Assembly (NCBI RefSeq): GCF_001905345.1
Contig: NZ_LFBV01000002.1
Location: forward strand, 310,001 to 374,000
DNA: 64,000 nucleotides
Origin: Streptomyces uncialis
GTDB lineage: Bacteria; Actinomycetota; Actinomycetes; Streptomycetales; Streptomycetaceae
Reading direction: 5' to 3'
Part shown: piece by piece, positions 16,804-26,433 of the stretch
Numbering within the stretch: the stretch's first letter is position 1
Layout of the letters: each line of letters opens with the position of its first letter
Position numbers and translations under genes: made by a program
Notes under the pieces: model-generated
Database searches by the model: none
What the model saw: the letters and a program-made list of their open reading frames with translations, nothing else
Told to the model about the DNA's origin: nothing

Positions 16804-17185
16804 CGATGAGGTGTCCCTTCGTCATACGTGGCCAGGGTCGGTCTCAGGATTCGAGGCAGCTGGGCGTCGTGACTGCGTGGAGGCCCTTTGCGCGTTCCCA
16901 CCGAGGATAGGGACCGTCGACTCTCTTCGCCCGGGTGCCCACGTATGACCTTGGCCTCCCCCGGGATGCCGAGCGGGTGCGGGTGGCAGCGCCGTCGGCC
17001 CGAGCGCCCTCACGACGGACGGCACGGAACGCGCCTTCGTCCCCGTACCGCCGTCGCCCTGGCTGCGGGCCGGGTGCCGCACGCGTACCGGCACCCCGTA
17101 CGGTGCCGACCGCCTGGCGGACGCCGGGGCGGTGTCAGTGGGTCGTGCCACGATGGCCCGACATCACCACGACCGGGAGCGACGC
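16804..17185. other. 382-nt divergent intergenic region
   Basis: Lies between the adenylate kinase and DUF4259 starts. No gene, hairpin or repeat stands out. It presumably holds both promoters. Confidence 0.4.
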
Positions 17186-17581
17186 ATGGGTACCTGGGAC
17201 ATCGGCCCCTTCGACAACGACACCGCGGCCGACTTCGGCGGCAGGCTGGACGAGGCGGCGGCGGACGTACGCGGCTCCCTCGTCCGGGAGGCGCTGGACT
17301 CCGGTGGCGGCGAGGAGAAGGTCGCGGCCGCCGCGCTCGTCGCCGCCCACTGTCCCGGTGGTGAGCCCGTCGACACCGCCTACGGGCCGAAGCAGCCCCT
17401 GCCGGACCTCAGCGGCCTGCGGGACCTCGCCCGTACCGCTCTCGACGGACTGGTGGACAGGCCTTCCGAACTCTCCGAGCTGTGGGCCGAGTCGGGCGAC
17501 GACAGCTGGCGGGCCGGTGTCGTCCGGTTGCGGGATCTCCTCGCTTCCACGCCTGCGGGAGGAGCCGCCCGCCCGGTGTGA
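17186..17581 (+). CDS. DUF4259 domain protein
   Basis: 131 aa beginning MGTWDIGPFDNDTAADFGG, the characteristic opening of the DUF4259 family. The helical body contains LDEAAADVRGSLVREALD and AAAALVAAHCPGGEPVDTA, and the later ESGDDSWRAGVVRLRDLL is typical of the family C-terminus. A GGGAGC ribosome site precedes the ATG at 17186. The protein is cytosolic and its biochemical role is unknown. It is convergent with the TmrB-like gene, with 26 nt between the stops. Confidence 0.9.
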   Translation: MGTWDIGPFDNDTAADFGGRLDEAAADVRGSLVREALDSGGGEEKVAAAALVAAHCPGGEPVDTAYGPKQPLPDLSGLRDLARTALDGLVDRPSELSELWAESGDDSWRAGVVRLRDLLASTPAGGAARPV

Positions 17582-17607
17582 GGGCCACCGGCCGTGGCGC
17601 CCGCTGT

Positions 17608-18135
17608 TCAGGCCGGGTTCGCGACGCTCGCCATGATGATGTCGGCGACACGGTGGGGAGCGATGCCCACGGTGTCGATGACCTCGGCCTCACGACGGAG
17701 CCAGGGCAAGGACGCCTGGTAGGCGGCGAGATGGTCGAGGCGCCACTGGCGGGCGCCGACGCTCTCTTCCTTGGTGTCGGTCCCGATGCGTTCCACCAGT
17801 GTGTCCTGGTCGGCGTGCAGGAGGAAATGCCGCACCGGGACACCGGCACGGGTGAGGCCCGTGCGCATCTCCGTCCAGTACTGCTCGACCAGGACGGTCT
17901 GGGTGACCACCAGGACACCGCCCACATGGTCGAGCACCTGCCGCGCGGTCTCCACCACGAGTCCGCGCCAGGGCGGGAAGTCCTGGAAGTCCCGGTCGGG
18001 CACGCCGAGGACGTGCCACAGCATCTCGCCGACCTTCTCCGCGTCGAAGAGCCGGGAGTCCGGGATGCGTGAGGTCAGCTCCTTCGCGGTGGTGGTCTTG
18101 CCCGCGCCGAATGTGCCGTTCAGCCACACAATCAT
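17608..18135 (-). CDS. TmrB-like P-loop ATP-binding protein
   Basis: 175 aa. It starts MIVWLNGTFGAGKTTTAKEL with Walker A GTFGAGKTT, matching the opening of TmrB (tunicamycin resistance) and related nucleotide-binding proteins. Other features are SRLFDAEKVGEML, the VVTQTVLVEQYWTEM Walker-B-like strand, and a nucleotide-kinase-like HADQDTLVERI with arginines downstream (RQWRLDHL). It could be a small-molecule kinase or a resistance protein. Assignment to tunicamycin specifically is not warranted. Confidence 0.8.
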   Translation of the reverse strand: MIVWLNGTFGAGKTTTAKELTSRIPDSRLFDAEKVGEMLWHVLGVPDRDFQDFPPWRGLVVETARQVLDHVGGVLVVTQTVLVEQYWTEMRTGLTRAGVPVRHFLLHADQDTLVERIGTDTKEESVGARQWRLDHLAAYQASLPWLRREAEVIDTVGIAPHRVADIIMASVANPA

Positions 18136-18248
18136 GCTTGCGACCCTAACGGAGCCACGTCGGCGGACGGGGAACGCTCACCCGGCCCTCACTTCTCCCC
18201 CGCGCGCACCGCCCCACGTCGCGAGGGGACGCGCGGCGCCGCCGTTCG

Positions 18249-19259
18249 TCACCGGACGGGGAGCGTGCGTACCAGGGGGTGGTGGGAGCAGCGGAAGCCG
18301 CCGGCGAAGGGGGTGACGGCGTCGTAGGGGAGGGTGTGGACGGTGACGTCGTGGGCGGTGAGGGACTCCGCGAGCCGGTGCAGGCGTTCGTCCACGAGGA
18401 CCTCGCCGGGGGCGAGGACGAGGCTGTTGCCCGCGAGGAGGTTGACCGCGTCCCACAGGTCGACCTCGATGATTTCCCAGTCTGCGAGGAGCGCGGGCAG
18501 TCCGTCGGTGAACTGTTCCCGGCAGACGACGGCCAGGCCCTCGCGGACGGCGGTGAGACCGTCGTCCAGGTGGATGACGCGGTCGGACAGCGGCACCGGG
18601 TGCACACGGTGGTCGTCGCCGAGGAGTTCTTCGAGCCAGCGGACACCCGCCATGTCGGTCGCGGCGCCGCTGCCGTGGCCGACCAGGATGTCCTTGCCGA
18701 ACAGCAGCACATCGCCGCCTTCGAGGAACGGTCCGGTGGCCGTCCGGAGGTCGGGGACCGGGACGGGGGCGGGCGGCGGCACGACCGAGCGGCGGGCGCC
18801 CCGGGCGGCGGCCTCGTCGATGACCGGGCGCAGTCCGAAGCGTTCCTTGTAGCGGGCGGGCAGCCGCAGCGCGGTCTCGATGACGTGGTCACCGATGACG
18901 AGCAGGGGGTCCCGGACGAACGTCTGCATGCTGAACTGTCCGCCGTCCTCGTAGGACCGCAGTTCCATGGGGGTGAGCGCACGGGGGCGGTGGACGGTGG
19001 TGCCCCGGCCGGTGAGGAAGCGGGCCAGTCCCTCGACCTGTGCGACGCAGGCTCCGTAGCCCTCCGGGTCCGCTTCGGACCATGACCGGCCCGCCCAGCG
19101 CGGCAGTTGGGCCCGGGTGCGTTCGGGGAGGAATCCGAGGGAGTCGGGTACTCCGTGGGCGAGTCCGGCGGGGAAGGTGAAGTCGATGACGCGTCCGACG
19201 ACGGTCTCTTCGAGCACCCCCCATTCATGGGTGACGTGGATCCGTCGGGGCGCGGGCAT
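18249..19259 (-). CDS. Amidinotransferase/arginine-deiminase-fold enzyme
   Basis: 336 aa, start at 19259 supported by AGGAG upstream. The guanidine-modifying (GME) fold is indicated by MPAPRRIHVTHEWGVLEETV at the N-terminus, the EGGDVLLFGKDILVG strand, RVIHLDDGLTAV (catalytic His), DLWDAVNLLAGNSLVLAPG, and the nucleophile cysteine in AGGFRCSHHPLV. Members transfer or hydrolyse amidino groups of arginine-type substrates. The set of substrates is open because the family includes deiminases, StrB-type transferases and glycine amidinotransferases. No aminoglycoside or other biosynthetic neighbours are present. The enzyme is cytosolic, without a signal peptide. Confidence 0.8.
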   Translation of the reverse strand: MPAPRRIHVTHEWGVLEETVVGRVIDFTFPAGLAHGVPDSLGFLPERTRAQLPRWAGRSWSEADPEGYGACVAQVEGLARFLTGRGTTVHRPRALTPMELRSYEDGGQFSMQTFVRDPLLVIGDHVIETALRLPARYKERFGLRPVIDEAAARGARRSVVPPPAPVPVPDLRTATGPFLEGGDVLLFGKDILVGHGSGAATDMAGVRWLEELLGDDHRVHPVPLSDRVIHLDDGLTAVREGLAVVCREQFTDGLPALLADWEIIEVDLWDAVNLLAGNSLVLAPGEVLVDERLHRLAESLTAHDVTVHTLPYDAVTPFAGGFRCSHHPLVRTLPVR

Positions 19260-19390
19260 GCGCGGGCTCCTGCCTGGGAAGGGGCGTTCGTCCGGGCAGT
19301 GGAGCACACGGGCGCGCGCGGCGCGGGTACGCGCCGGGAGGAGTCCTCCGGACGGGTCGGTGTCCGGGTGAGCGGGGCGCCCGCCGGGTG

Positions 19391-19756
19391 TCAGACGGAG
19401 TCGGGGCGGCAGAGGTCGAAGCTGTAGGAGGCGGTGCACTCGGTGACGGTCGGGATCACACCGCTGCCGCGCACCAGTTGGAACACGCTCACGACGACCA
19501 GGGCGATGAGCAGTGCCTTGTACGTGGTGGTGAGCCGGGACTCGTGGCGCAGGCCGGAGAAGGTGCGCACGGTGAAGCTGATGGCGACCACCGCGGCGAC
19601 GAGGGCGGTGATGTTGAGATAGCTGTACGAGGTGAGTTCGCCGTTGAGCACCGACCTCGACTCGATGTTCAGGGGGAGCACGAACGGGAGCAGCGCGACG
19701 AGGGCGATGGCTATGCCGAGGCGCTTGGTGAGCTGTCTGTCCTGGGTGGTGGTCAT
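19391..19756 (-). CDS. Small membrane protein, 121 aa
   Basis: The ATG at 19756 starts MTTTQDRQLTKRLGIAIALV. It has three predicted membrane helices (residues about 12-32, 44-62 and 79-98), with VVAISFTVRTFSGLRHESRL between the last two. The C-terminal part has two cysteines (TECTASYSFDLCRPDSV), possibly a disulfide outside the cell. Family not recognised. It is 131 nt downstream of the amidinotransferase-like gene's neighbourhood on the same strand and may be independent. Confidence 0.65.
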   Translation of the reverse strand: MTTTQDRQLTKRLGIAIALVALLPFVLPLNIESRSVLNGELTSYSYLNITALVAAVVAISFTVRTFSGLRHESRLTTTYKALLIALVVVSVFQLVRGSGVIPTVTECTASYSFDLCRPDSV

Positions 19757-19923
19757 CGCGTGATCGTAGCGCGGTGGCCTGCGGGGACGGGGTGCTTCCG
19801 GGCGGGGCGGAAGGTGTCGGGAGAGGCCGGGCGGTGGCGGCAAAGGACCGGAGGACAGCGGCCCGGTGGGGTGGCGGCGGGGTTCCCTCCCGGGGGCGTC
19901 GCGGCTCCTGGGGCGCCTCGGCC

Positions 19924-21327
<1,404 letters not shown>

Positions 21328-21498
21328 CGGCGGTCTCCTCAAGCGTGGATCGTCCGGAGGGCGGGCACGCGTGGTGACCCCCGGCCGTGATAGCACGGCC
21401 GGGCGGCGGTCGGGTGGTGCGGCGGCGTCGGCCGGGCGGGGCGGGGGGCGGTTGTCACCCGGACGGCCCTGTCGGTGTGTCTGTCCCCCCGGTGGGGG

Positions 21499-22086
21499 TC
21501 ATGTCCGGGGCGCGGGGCCCGTCGCTGCGTCGAGCAGGATGCGGGCGGCGTCCCGGGCCTGGTGTGCCGCATCGGGGGAGCCGTTGATCCCAGCGACGGC
21601 CATCGCGCCGTTGGCGAGGAGGGCGAGGTGGTCGGCGGTCGCGTCGGGGGCGCCGAGCTGGGCGGCCAGGTCCGCGAAGTGGTCGCGCAGGGCGGCCTTG
21701 TGGGTGCGGGCGATGTCCGTGACGCCGTCGGAGGTCCCGCCGAGTTCGCCGAAGGCGTTGATGAAGACGCAGCCCCGGAAGCCGGGCTGGGCGAACCAGT
21801 CGGCGAGGTAGTCGAAGACGTCGAGGACGCGGTCGTACGGGGTGTCGGCGCCGGTGGCCTGGGCGTGGGCGGCGATCCCCTTCCGGACGGCCTGGTCGCG
21901 GCGCCGGAGCACCTCCTCGACCAGGATCTCCTTGCTGGGGAAGAGCTGGTAGAGGCGTTTGAGGGAGACACCGGACGCGGTGCGGACGGCGTCCATGCCG
22001 ACGGCCTGCACCCCGCGTTCGCCGAAGAGGGCGCGAGCGCTCTCCAGGACCTGCCGCCGTGCGGTCTCCGCGTCCATCGCCGTCAT
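21499..22086 (-). CDS. TetR-family repressor
   Basis: About 195 aa. The N-terminal helix-turn-helix reads ARALFGERGVQAVGMDAVRT, then ASGVSLKRLYQLFPSKEILV. The C-terminal ligand-binding domain contains FDYLADWFAQPGFRGCVFIN and an ANGAMAVAGINGSPD helix. Start choice: ATG at 22086 (MTAMDAE) or 22077 (MDAE), both just after AAGGAG. The 22107 ATG falls inside an operator palindrome and is less likely. It is divergent from the alpha/beta hydrolase at 22183, and two palindromes between them are the probable binding sites (autoregulation plus control of the hydrolase). Confidence 0.85.
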   Translation of the reverse strand: MTAMDAETARRQVLESARALFGERGVQAVGMDAVRTASGVSLKRLYQLFPSKEILVEEVLRRRDQAVRKGIAAHAQATGADTPYDRVLDVFDYLADWFAQPGFRGCVFINAFGELGGTSDGVTDIARTHKAALRDHFADLAAQLGAPDATADHLALLANGAMAVAGINGSPDAAHQARDAARILLDAATGPAPRT

Positions 22087-22098
22087 CACTCCTTGCGG

Positions 22099-22149
22099 GA
22101 GAACCATCGTTCTCGTATCGTACAGGGCAACGGGAGAACGACCGTTCTC
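22099..22149. promoter_or_regulatory. Twin palindromic operators for the TetR repressor
   Basis: GAGAACCATCGTTCTC (22099-22114) and GAGAACGACCGTTCTC (22134-22149) share perfect 6-bp arms, GAGAAC/GTTCTC, around a 4-bp centre. Their centres are 35 bp apart. Both lie in the 96-nt gap between the divergent TetR and hydrolase genes. Confidence 0.8.
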
Positions 22150-22182
22150 TGCGTGGTGCACCGCTGTGAACAGGGAGTTCCC

Positions 22183-23052
22183 ATGTCCGTCCACGACACA
22201 CGGTTCGCGACCGAGACCATCGACGGCGTCGATGTCTTCTACCGGGAGGCGGGGAGCCGGGACCGGCCCACGCTCGTCCTGCTGCACGGCTTCCCGACCA
22301 GCTCCCATATGTACCGGAACCTGATCGCCGACCTCGCCGACGAGTACCACCTCGTCGCGCCCGACCACATCGGCTTCGGCGCGTCGGCCGCCCCGGACCC
22401 CGGCTCCTTCCCGTACGGCTTCGAGAAGCTGACGGAGGTGACACTGGCGCTGCTCGACCGGATCGGGGTGGACCGGTTCGCGCTCTACGTACAGGACTAC
22501 GGCGCGCCCATCGGGCTCGGCATCGCCGCCCGCCACCCGGAACGGGTCACGGCGATCGTGACCCAGAGCGGCAACGCCTACCAGGAGGGCTTCACCCCGT
22601 TCTGGGACGTGCTGTTCGCCCATGCCCGGGACCGGGCGGCGAACGAGACGGCGGTACGGGAACTGCTCACCGCCGAGGCGACCCGCTGGCAGTACACCCA
22701 CGGGGTGCCCGCCGACCGGCTCGACCGGATCGCACCGGAGACCTGGACCCTCGACCAGGCGCTGCTCGACCGCCCCGGCAACCAGGAGATCCAGCTCCAG
22801 CTCTTCTGGGACTACCAGTTCAACCTGGACCGCTACCCCGCGTTCCAGAAGTACTTCCGCACCCACCGTCCGCCGCTCCTCGCCGTCTGGGGGCGCGGGG
22901 ACGAGATCTTCGGGCCCGCCGGGGCCGAGGCGTTCGCCCGGGACCTGCCGGACGCGGAGATCCATCTGCTCGACGCCGGGCACTTCGCGCTGGAGACCCA
23001 CGGGGCGGAGATCGCCACCCTCGTCCGGGACTTCCTGCGCCGGTCCGTGTGA
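22183..23052 (+). CDS. Alpha/beta hydrolase (haloalkane dehalogenase-like)
   Basis: 289 aa, ATG at 22183 after CAGGGAG. The oxyanion motif is LLHGFPTSSHMYRNL. The nucleophile elbow VQDYGAPIG places Asp rather than Ser at the nucleophile, as in haloalkane/fluoroacetate dehalogenases and some epoxide hydrolases. The acid is in WGRGDEIFGP and the catalytic His in DAGHFALETHG. A tryptophan/aromatic cap domain spans about residues 135-210 (LFWDYQFNLDRYPAFQKYF). It is probably a cytosolic hydrolase of a small xenobiotic or metabolite, induced when that ligand releases the adjacent TetR repressor. Confidence 0.85.
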   Translation: MSVHDTRFATETIDGVDVFYREAGSRDRPTLVLLHGFPTSSHMYRNLIADLADEYHLVAPDHIGFGASAAPDPGSFPYGFEKLTEVTLALLDRIGVDRFALYVQDYGAPIGLGIAARHPERVTAIVTQSGNAYQEGFTPFWDVLFAHARDRAANETAVRELLTAEATRWQYTHGVPADRLDRIAPETWTLDQALLDRPGNQEIQLQLFWDYQFNLDRYPAFQKYFRTHRPPLLAVWGRGDEIFGPAGAEAFARDLPDAEIHLLDAGHFALETHGAEIATLVRDFLRRSV

Positions 23053-23234
23053 CCCCCGGATCATCCGGCGGGGCCCGTCCATCCGCCGCGTGATCCGCCG
23101 GGACAGCGGGCGATCCGGGCCTCGTGGTCGATACGGGCCTCATGGTCGATACGGACCGCGCGGCTGATGCGTGCCGACCGCGCGGCTGATCCGGACCGTG
23201 CGTGGGGACGGGCCGTGCGTGGGGGCGGCCCGGA
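23053..23234. repeat. Short dispersed direct repeats between hydrolase genes
   Basis: TGGTCGATACGG occurs twice and ACCGCGCGGCTGAT occurs twice within about 100 nt (23121-23200) between two convergent genes. There is no gene here and no strong terminator hairpin. Confidence 0.5.
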
Positions 23235-24440
23235 TCAGGCGCGGGACCCGCCGGGGCAGAACACCGTCTCCAGCACGGCGACGACCGGTTCCTCCCGTTC
23301 GAGCCAGTCGCCGTTGACGTTGAAGGTGAGCTGACGGCCGCCGTCGGCGGTACTCACCGTCCAGGTGAGCGAGCCGTGCAGACCGCCGGAGTGCTCCCAG
23401 GTGCGGACCCCGCAGGACAGCAGCCGGGACTGGAGGCCGAGTCCGTACGTCTGACGGCCCCGCGGGTCGATCCGGACACCGTCGAGGAGTTCGGCGCGCT
23501 GGGCGGGCGGAAGCAGCCGGCCGGACAGCAGGGCCCGGTAGAAACGGTTCAGATCGCGGGTGGTGGAGACCAGGTCCCCCGCCGCCCCCGCCCATGACGG
23601 GTCCTGACGGGTGCTGTCGAAGATCCGGCCCGCCGCGTCCTTGCTGTAGCCGCGCCCGTGCGGCCCCGGCAGATCCGGCGAGTGCCCGGGCGCGCTGGTG
23701 CCCCGCAGACCCAGCGGTCCGGTGACGCGCTCCCGCAACTGGGCCGCGTACGACGCGCCGCCCGCCTTCTCGATGACCATGCGCGCCAGGACGTAGTTGG
23801 TGTTGGAGTACTTCCAGCCCCGGCCGGGCGGGAAGACGGGCCGGTGCCTCATGGCGAAGGCGACCAGGTCGCGGGGGGTGTACGCGTGATAGCGGTACCG
23901 GGGGAAGCCGGGGCCGAGGCGCCGCTGGAACTCGGCGTCGTCGGTGTAGTTGTGGACGCCGCTGGTGTGGTTGACCAGCTGACGCAGCGTCACCCCCCGG
24001 CCGTCGTGGCCGTTGCCCCGGACGAGGCCGGGCAGCCAGTGGTCCACGGTGTCGTCGAGGGACAGCGCCCCGCGCGCCTCCAGCTGGAGCAGCAGGGTCG
24101 CGGTGAAGGTCTTGGTCACACTGCCCATCCGGAACCGGTCCGTGTCGCGGCGGGGCCGCTCGGTGCGCAGGTCCGCGACCCCGGACCGGCCCGTCCAGCT
24201 CCGGCCGCCCGGACCGTCCACCCGGGCCAGGACACCGGGCAGACCTGACTCGGTGAAGACGTCGAGGGCCCGCTGAGTGGCCTCGTGCCCCCGCTCCCCG
24301 GCCCCAGGAGCGGTACCGGGAGCGGCACCGGCCGGTACGGCACCGGTACCGAGGACGGCCGCCAGCAGGACCGCGCACACGGCGGCCGTCCTCCCTCGTC
24401 GCCGCCGCCCGTCCGTCGTTCCCGTGCTGCTGCCGCGCAT
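23235..24440 (-). CDS. Exported serine hydrolase (class C beta-lactamase/DD-peptidase fold)
   Basis: 401 aa from the ATG at 24440 with GGAGG 6 nt upstream; the in-frame GTG at 24461 lacks this. A signal peptide covers about residues 1-40 (basic start, AVCAVLLAAVLGTGAVPAGA). Active-site motifs are S-x-x-K in GSVTKTFTATLL, Y-x-N in KYSNTNYVLA and H-x-G in WEHSGGLHGSL. Two late cysteines (LLSCGVRTW and VFCPGG) may form a disulfide. Proteins of this type are D-Ala-D-Ala carboxypeptidases, esterases or beta-lactamases; activity cannot be told from sequence alone. Confidence 0.9.
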   Translation of the reverse strand: MRGSSTGTTDGRRRRGRTAAVCAVLLAAVLGTGAVPAGAAPGTAPGAGERGHEATQRALDVFTESGLPGVLARVDGPGGRSWTGRSGVADLRTERPRRDTDRFRMGSVTKTFTATLLLQLEARGALSLDDTVDHWLPGLVRGNGHDGRGVTLRQLVNHTSGVHNYTDDAEFQRRLGPGFPRYRYHAYTPRDLVAFAMRHRPVFPPGRGWKYSNTNYVLARMVIEKAGGASYAAQLRERVTGPLGLRGTSAPGHSPDLPGPHGRGYSKDAAGRIFDSTRQDPSWAGAAGDLVSTTRDLNRFYRALLSGRLLPPAQRAELLDGVRIDPRGRQTYGLGLQSRLLSCGVRTWEHSGGLHGSLTWTVSTADGGRQLTFNVNGDWLEREEPVVAVLETVFCPGGSRA

Positions 24441-24727
24441 CGCCCGCCTCCGGATCGCCACCGGGGCGGGGCCCGCCCGCCCGGATGGTGGGGAGGACCC
24501 GCCGTCCCGCGGGGAAGTTGACGGCGGGACCGGAGATCAGGGATGTGTCAGGGTCGGGTGGCGGGCGGGTGGTACGGGACGTAAGGGGCGGACGTACGGG
24601 TCCCGGCGACATGGACGGCCTCGCGGAGATACGGGGGCATCCGCGCGGGCACAGCGGGCGGCCCACGCCGGACGGGTGGGACACCGGGCGGAGAACCGGA
24701 TCGGGGGTACGCGGCGATAGAGGGAGC

Positions 24728-25321
24728 ATGAGGCCGATACGCCCCGCGGGGGCAGGAGGGGGCGACGACGCGGCATTGCTGCGGTCCGTCGCCCGGGGGG
24801 ACACCGACGCCCTCAGCGTGTTGTACGACCGGCACGCGGGCTGGCTGCACACCCGGTTGAGCCGCCGCTGCGCGGACCCGGAGACCGTACGCGAAGTGCT
24901 CCAGGACACCTTCGTCACCGTATGGCGGTCCGCCCGTGCCCATCGCGGGTCCGAGGTGGGCGGCTGGCTGTGGGTGATCGCGGCACGGCGGCTGGTGGAC
25001 ACCCGGCGGGCGCAGGAACGCCACGAACGGACCGCCGTCCCGGAGCCCTGGGACGGCGCGGGCGCGCCCTCGGCGGAGGAACGGGTCCTGGCGGGACTGG
25101 AGTACGGGGACGTGGGGGCCGCGCTGGAAGGTCTCTCGCCGGAGCTGCGGGACGTGCTGCGGGCCACCGTGATCGACGGACTGACCACCCGTGAGGCGGC
25201 CCACGCGCTCGGCATCCCCGAAGGAACCGTCAAGACCCGGGCGGCACGCGCCCGTCGCGAACTGCGGGTCGCGCTGGAGCGGCTCGCGCCCCGGACCCGT
25301 CCGCTGGGAGGCACGGCATGA
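24728..25321 (+). CDS. ECF RNA polymerase sigma factor
   Basis: 197 aa. Region 2 spans about residues 20-90 (LYDRHAGWLHTRLS, VLQDTFVTVWRSA, GWLWVIAARRLVD). Region 4 spans about 130-185 (LSPELRDVLRATVIDGLTTR, then EAAHALGIPEGTVKTRAARA). It directs core polymerase to its own target promoters. The ATG at 24728 follows AGGGAGC. The stop codon overlaps the ATG of the anti-sigma gene (ATGA). It is the first gene of a five-gene coupled operon. Confidence 0.9.
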   Translation: MRPIRPAGAGGGDDAALLRSVARGDTDALSVLYDRHAGWLHTRLSRRCADPETVREVLQDTFVTVWRSARAHRGSEVGGWLWVIAARRLVDTRRAQERHERTAVPEPWDGAGAPSAEERVLAGLEYGDVGAALEGLSPELRDVLRATVIDGLTTREAAHALGIPEGTVKTRAARARRELRVALERLAPRTRPLGGTA

Positions 25322-26433
25322 GCACACGACCGGTGAACGGCCCCGGGGACCGTCCCCAGGACGGGCGGCCCGGCGACACCCCCGGCCGGGGCGCGGACGA
25401 CGGCTCGGACGATCCGCGCGGGCGGGGCGGGTGGCACGGACCGGGTGACTGGCATGTCAGCGACCGGCTCGCCGCCCGCTACACCGGCGGCTCGATCACG
25501 GAGTCCGGCGCATGGTCGGTGGAGAAGCACGTGGAGTCGTGCGGACCGTGCGCGGCCAGGGTCTCGGCCGCCGCCCGGGCCGGAGCGGCGGGACCCGTCC
25601 TCGGCCAGGTCCGCGCCGCGCTTCTCGCGGAGGTACTGGCGGACGCCCCCGAGGACTCCCGCGCCCCGGGCCGGGCGAACGACCGGCGCGGGCGACGGGC
25701 CACGGAGCGGCTGACCGGCCGGGTGACGGACCTGGTGCGGAACCGGCGGCTTCGGGGCCGGGCGGCGGACCCGGGGGCGGTACGTGCGAGGCACGGGGTC
25801 GCGTTGCCGCTGCCGGTCGCCCGGTTGCTGTGGGCGGCGGGTCCCGCGCTGCGCGGGTCCTGGGCCGTCGGCGTCCTGCTCGTGGCGTTCGGCGCGCTGC
25901 TGCTGGCGCACGGCACGGGGCTCGCCGGGGACGCCCGGCCGCTGCTGCTGGCGGTGGCCCCCGCGCTGCCGCCCCTCGGGGTCGCCCTCTCGTACGGGGC
26001 GGGCAGCGACCCGCTGCACGAGATCACCGCCGCGACCCCGGCCGGGGGTCTGCGGCTGCTGCTGACCCGTACGGCGGCGGTGCTCCTGCTGAGCCTTCCG
26101 CTGCTGACGGCCGCCGGGGCGCTGCTGCCCGCCGCGTCCGGGGTCCCCGGGGCGGCGGCGTGGCTGCTGCCGGGGCTCGCGCTGACGACGGGCTCGCTCG
26201 CGCTGGGCTCGTTCATCGGCTGCCGCCGCGCCGCGTCCCTGCTCGCGGGCGGCTGGCTCGCGGCGGCGTTCCTGCCCCCGCTGCTGTCCGCGCCGGGGCG
26301 TACCGGGGGTCTGCCGCTGCCCCTGCACGCCACCGGGCCCGCCGCGCAGGCCGGCTGGACGCTGGCCGCCCTTCTCTGCGCGGCGCTGGTCGTCATGCGC
26401 CGCGCGTCCTTCGATCGTATGGAGAAACTGTGA
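25318..26433 (+). CDS. Zinc anti-sigma domain fused to a polytopic membrane domain
   Basis: 371 aa. Residues about 46-90 contain a ZAS motif H71-x3-C75-x2-C78 (VEKHVESCGPCAARV), as in RsrA/ChrR-like anti-sigma factors. A charged linker of about 90 residues follows, then about six hydrophobic segments from residue 180 to 360. The loop between helices 2 and 3 (SDPLHEITAATPAGGLRLLL) resembles the cytoplasmic loop of ABC-2-type permeases. The protein could hold the sigma factor at the membrane and also be a transporter subunit. It overlaps both neighbours by 4 nt. A typical anti-sigma factor has one membrane helix, so the multi-helix domain is unusual. Confidence 0.75.
   Translation: MSTRPVNGPGDRPQDGRPGDTPGRGADDGSDDPRGRGGWHGPGDWHVSDRLAARYTGGSITESGAWSVEKHVESCGPCAARVSAAARAGAAGPVLGQVRAALLAEVLADAPEDSRAPGRANDRRGRRATERLTGRVTDLVRNRRLRGRAADPGAVRARHGVALPLPVARLLWAAGPALRGSWAVGVLLVAFGALLLAHGTGLAGDARPLLLAVAPALPPLGVALSYGAGSDPLHEITAATPAGGLRLLLTRTAAVLLLSLPLLTAAGALLPAASGVPGAAAWLLPGLALTTGSLALGSFIGCRRAASLLAGGWLAAAFLPPLLSAPGRTGGLPLPLHATGPAAQAGWTLAALLCAALVVMRRASFDRMEKL

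Noticed and set aside
22087-22107. Upstream ATG (22107) for the TetR gene
   Set aside because: It lies within an operator palindrome and upstream of the AAGGAG site. Downstream ATGs at 22086 or 22077 are better.
23140-26328. 1062-aa minus-strand frame
   Set aside because: It runs antisense to the sigma/anti-sigma genes and out of frame through the serine hydrolase. No domain, and extreme Arg/Pro content.
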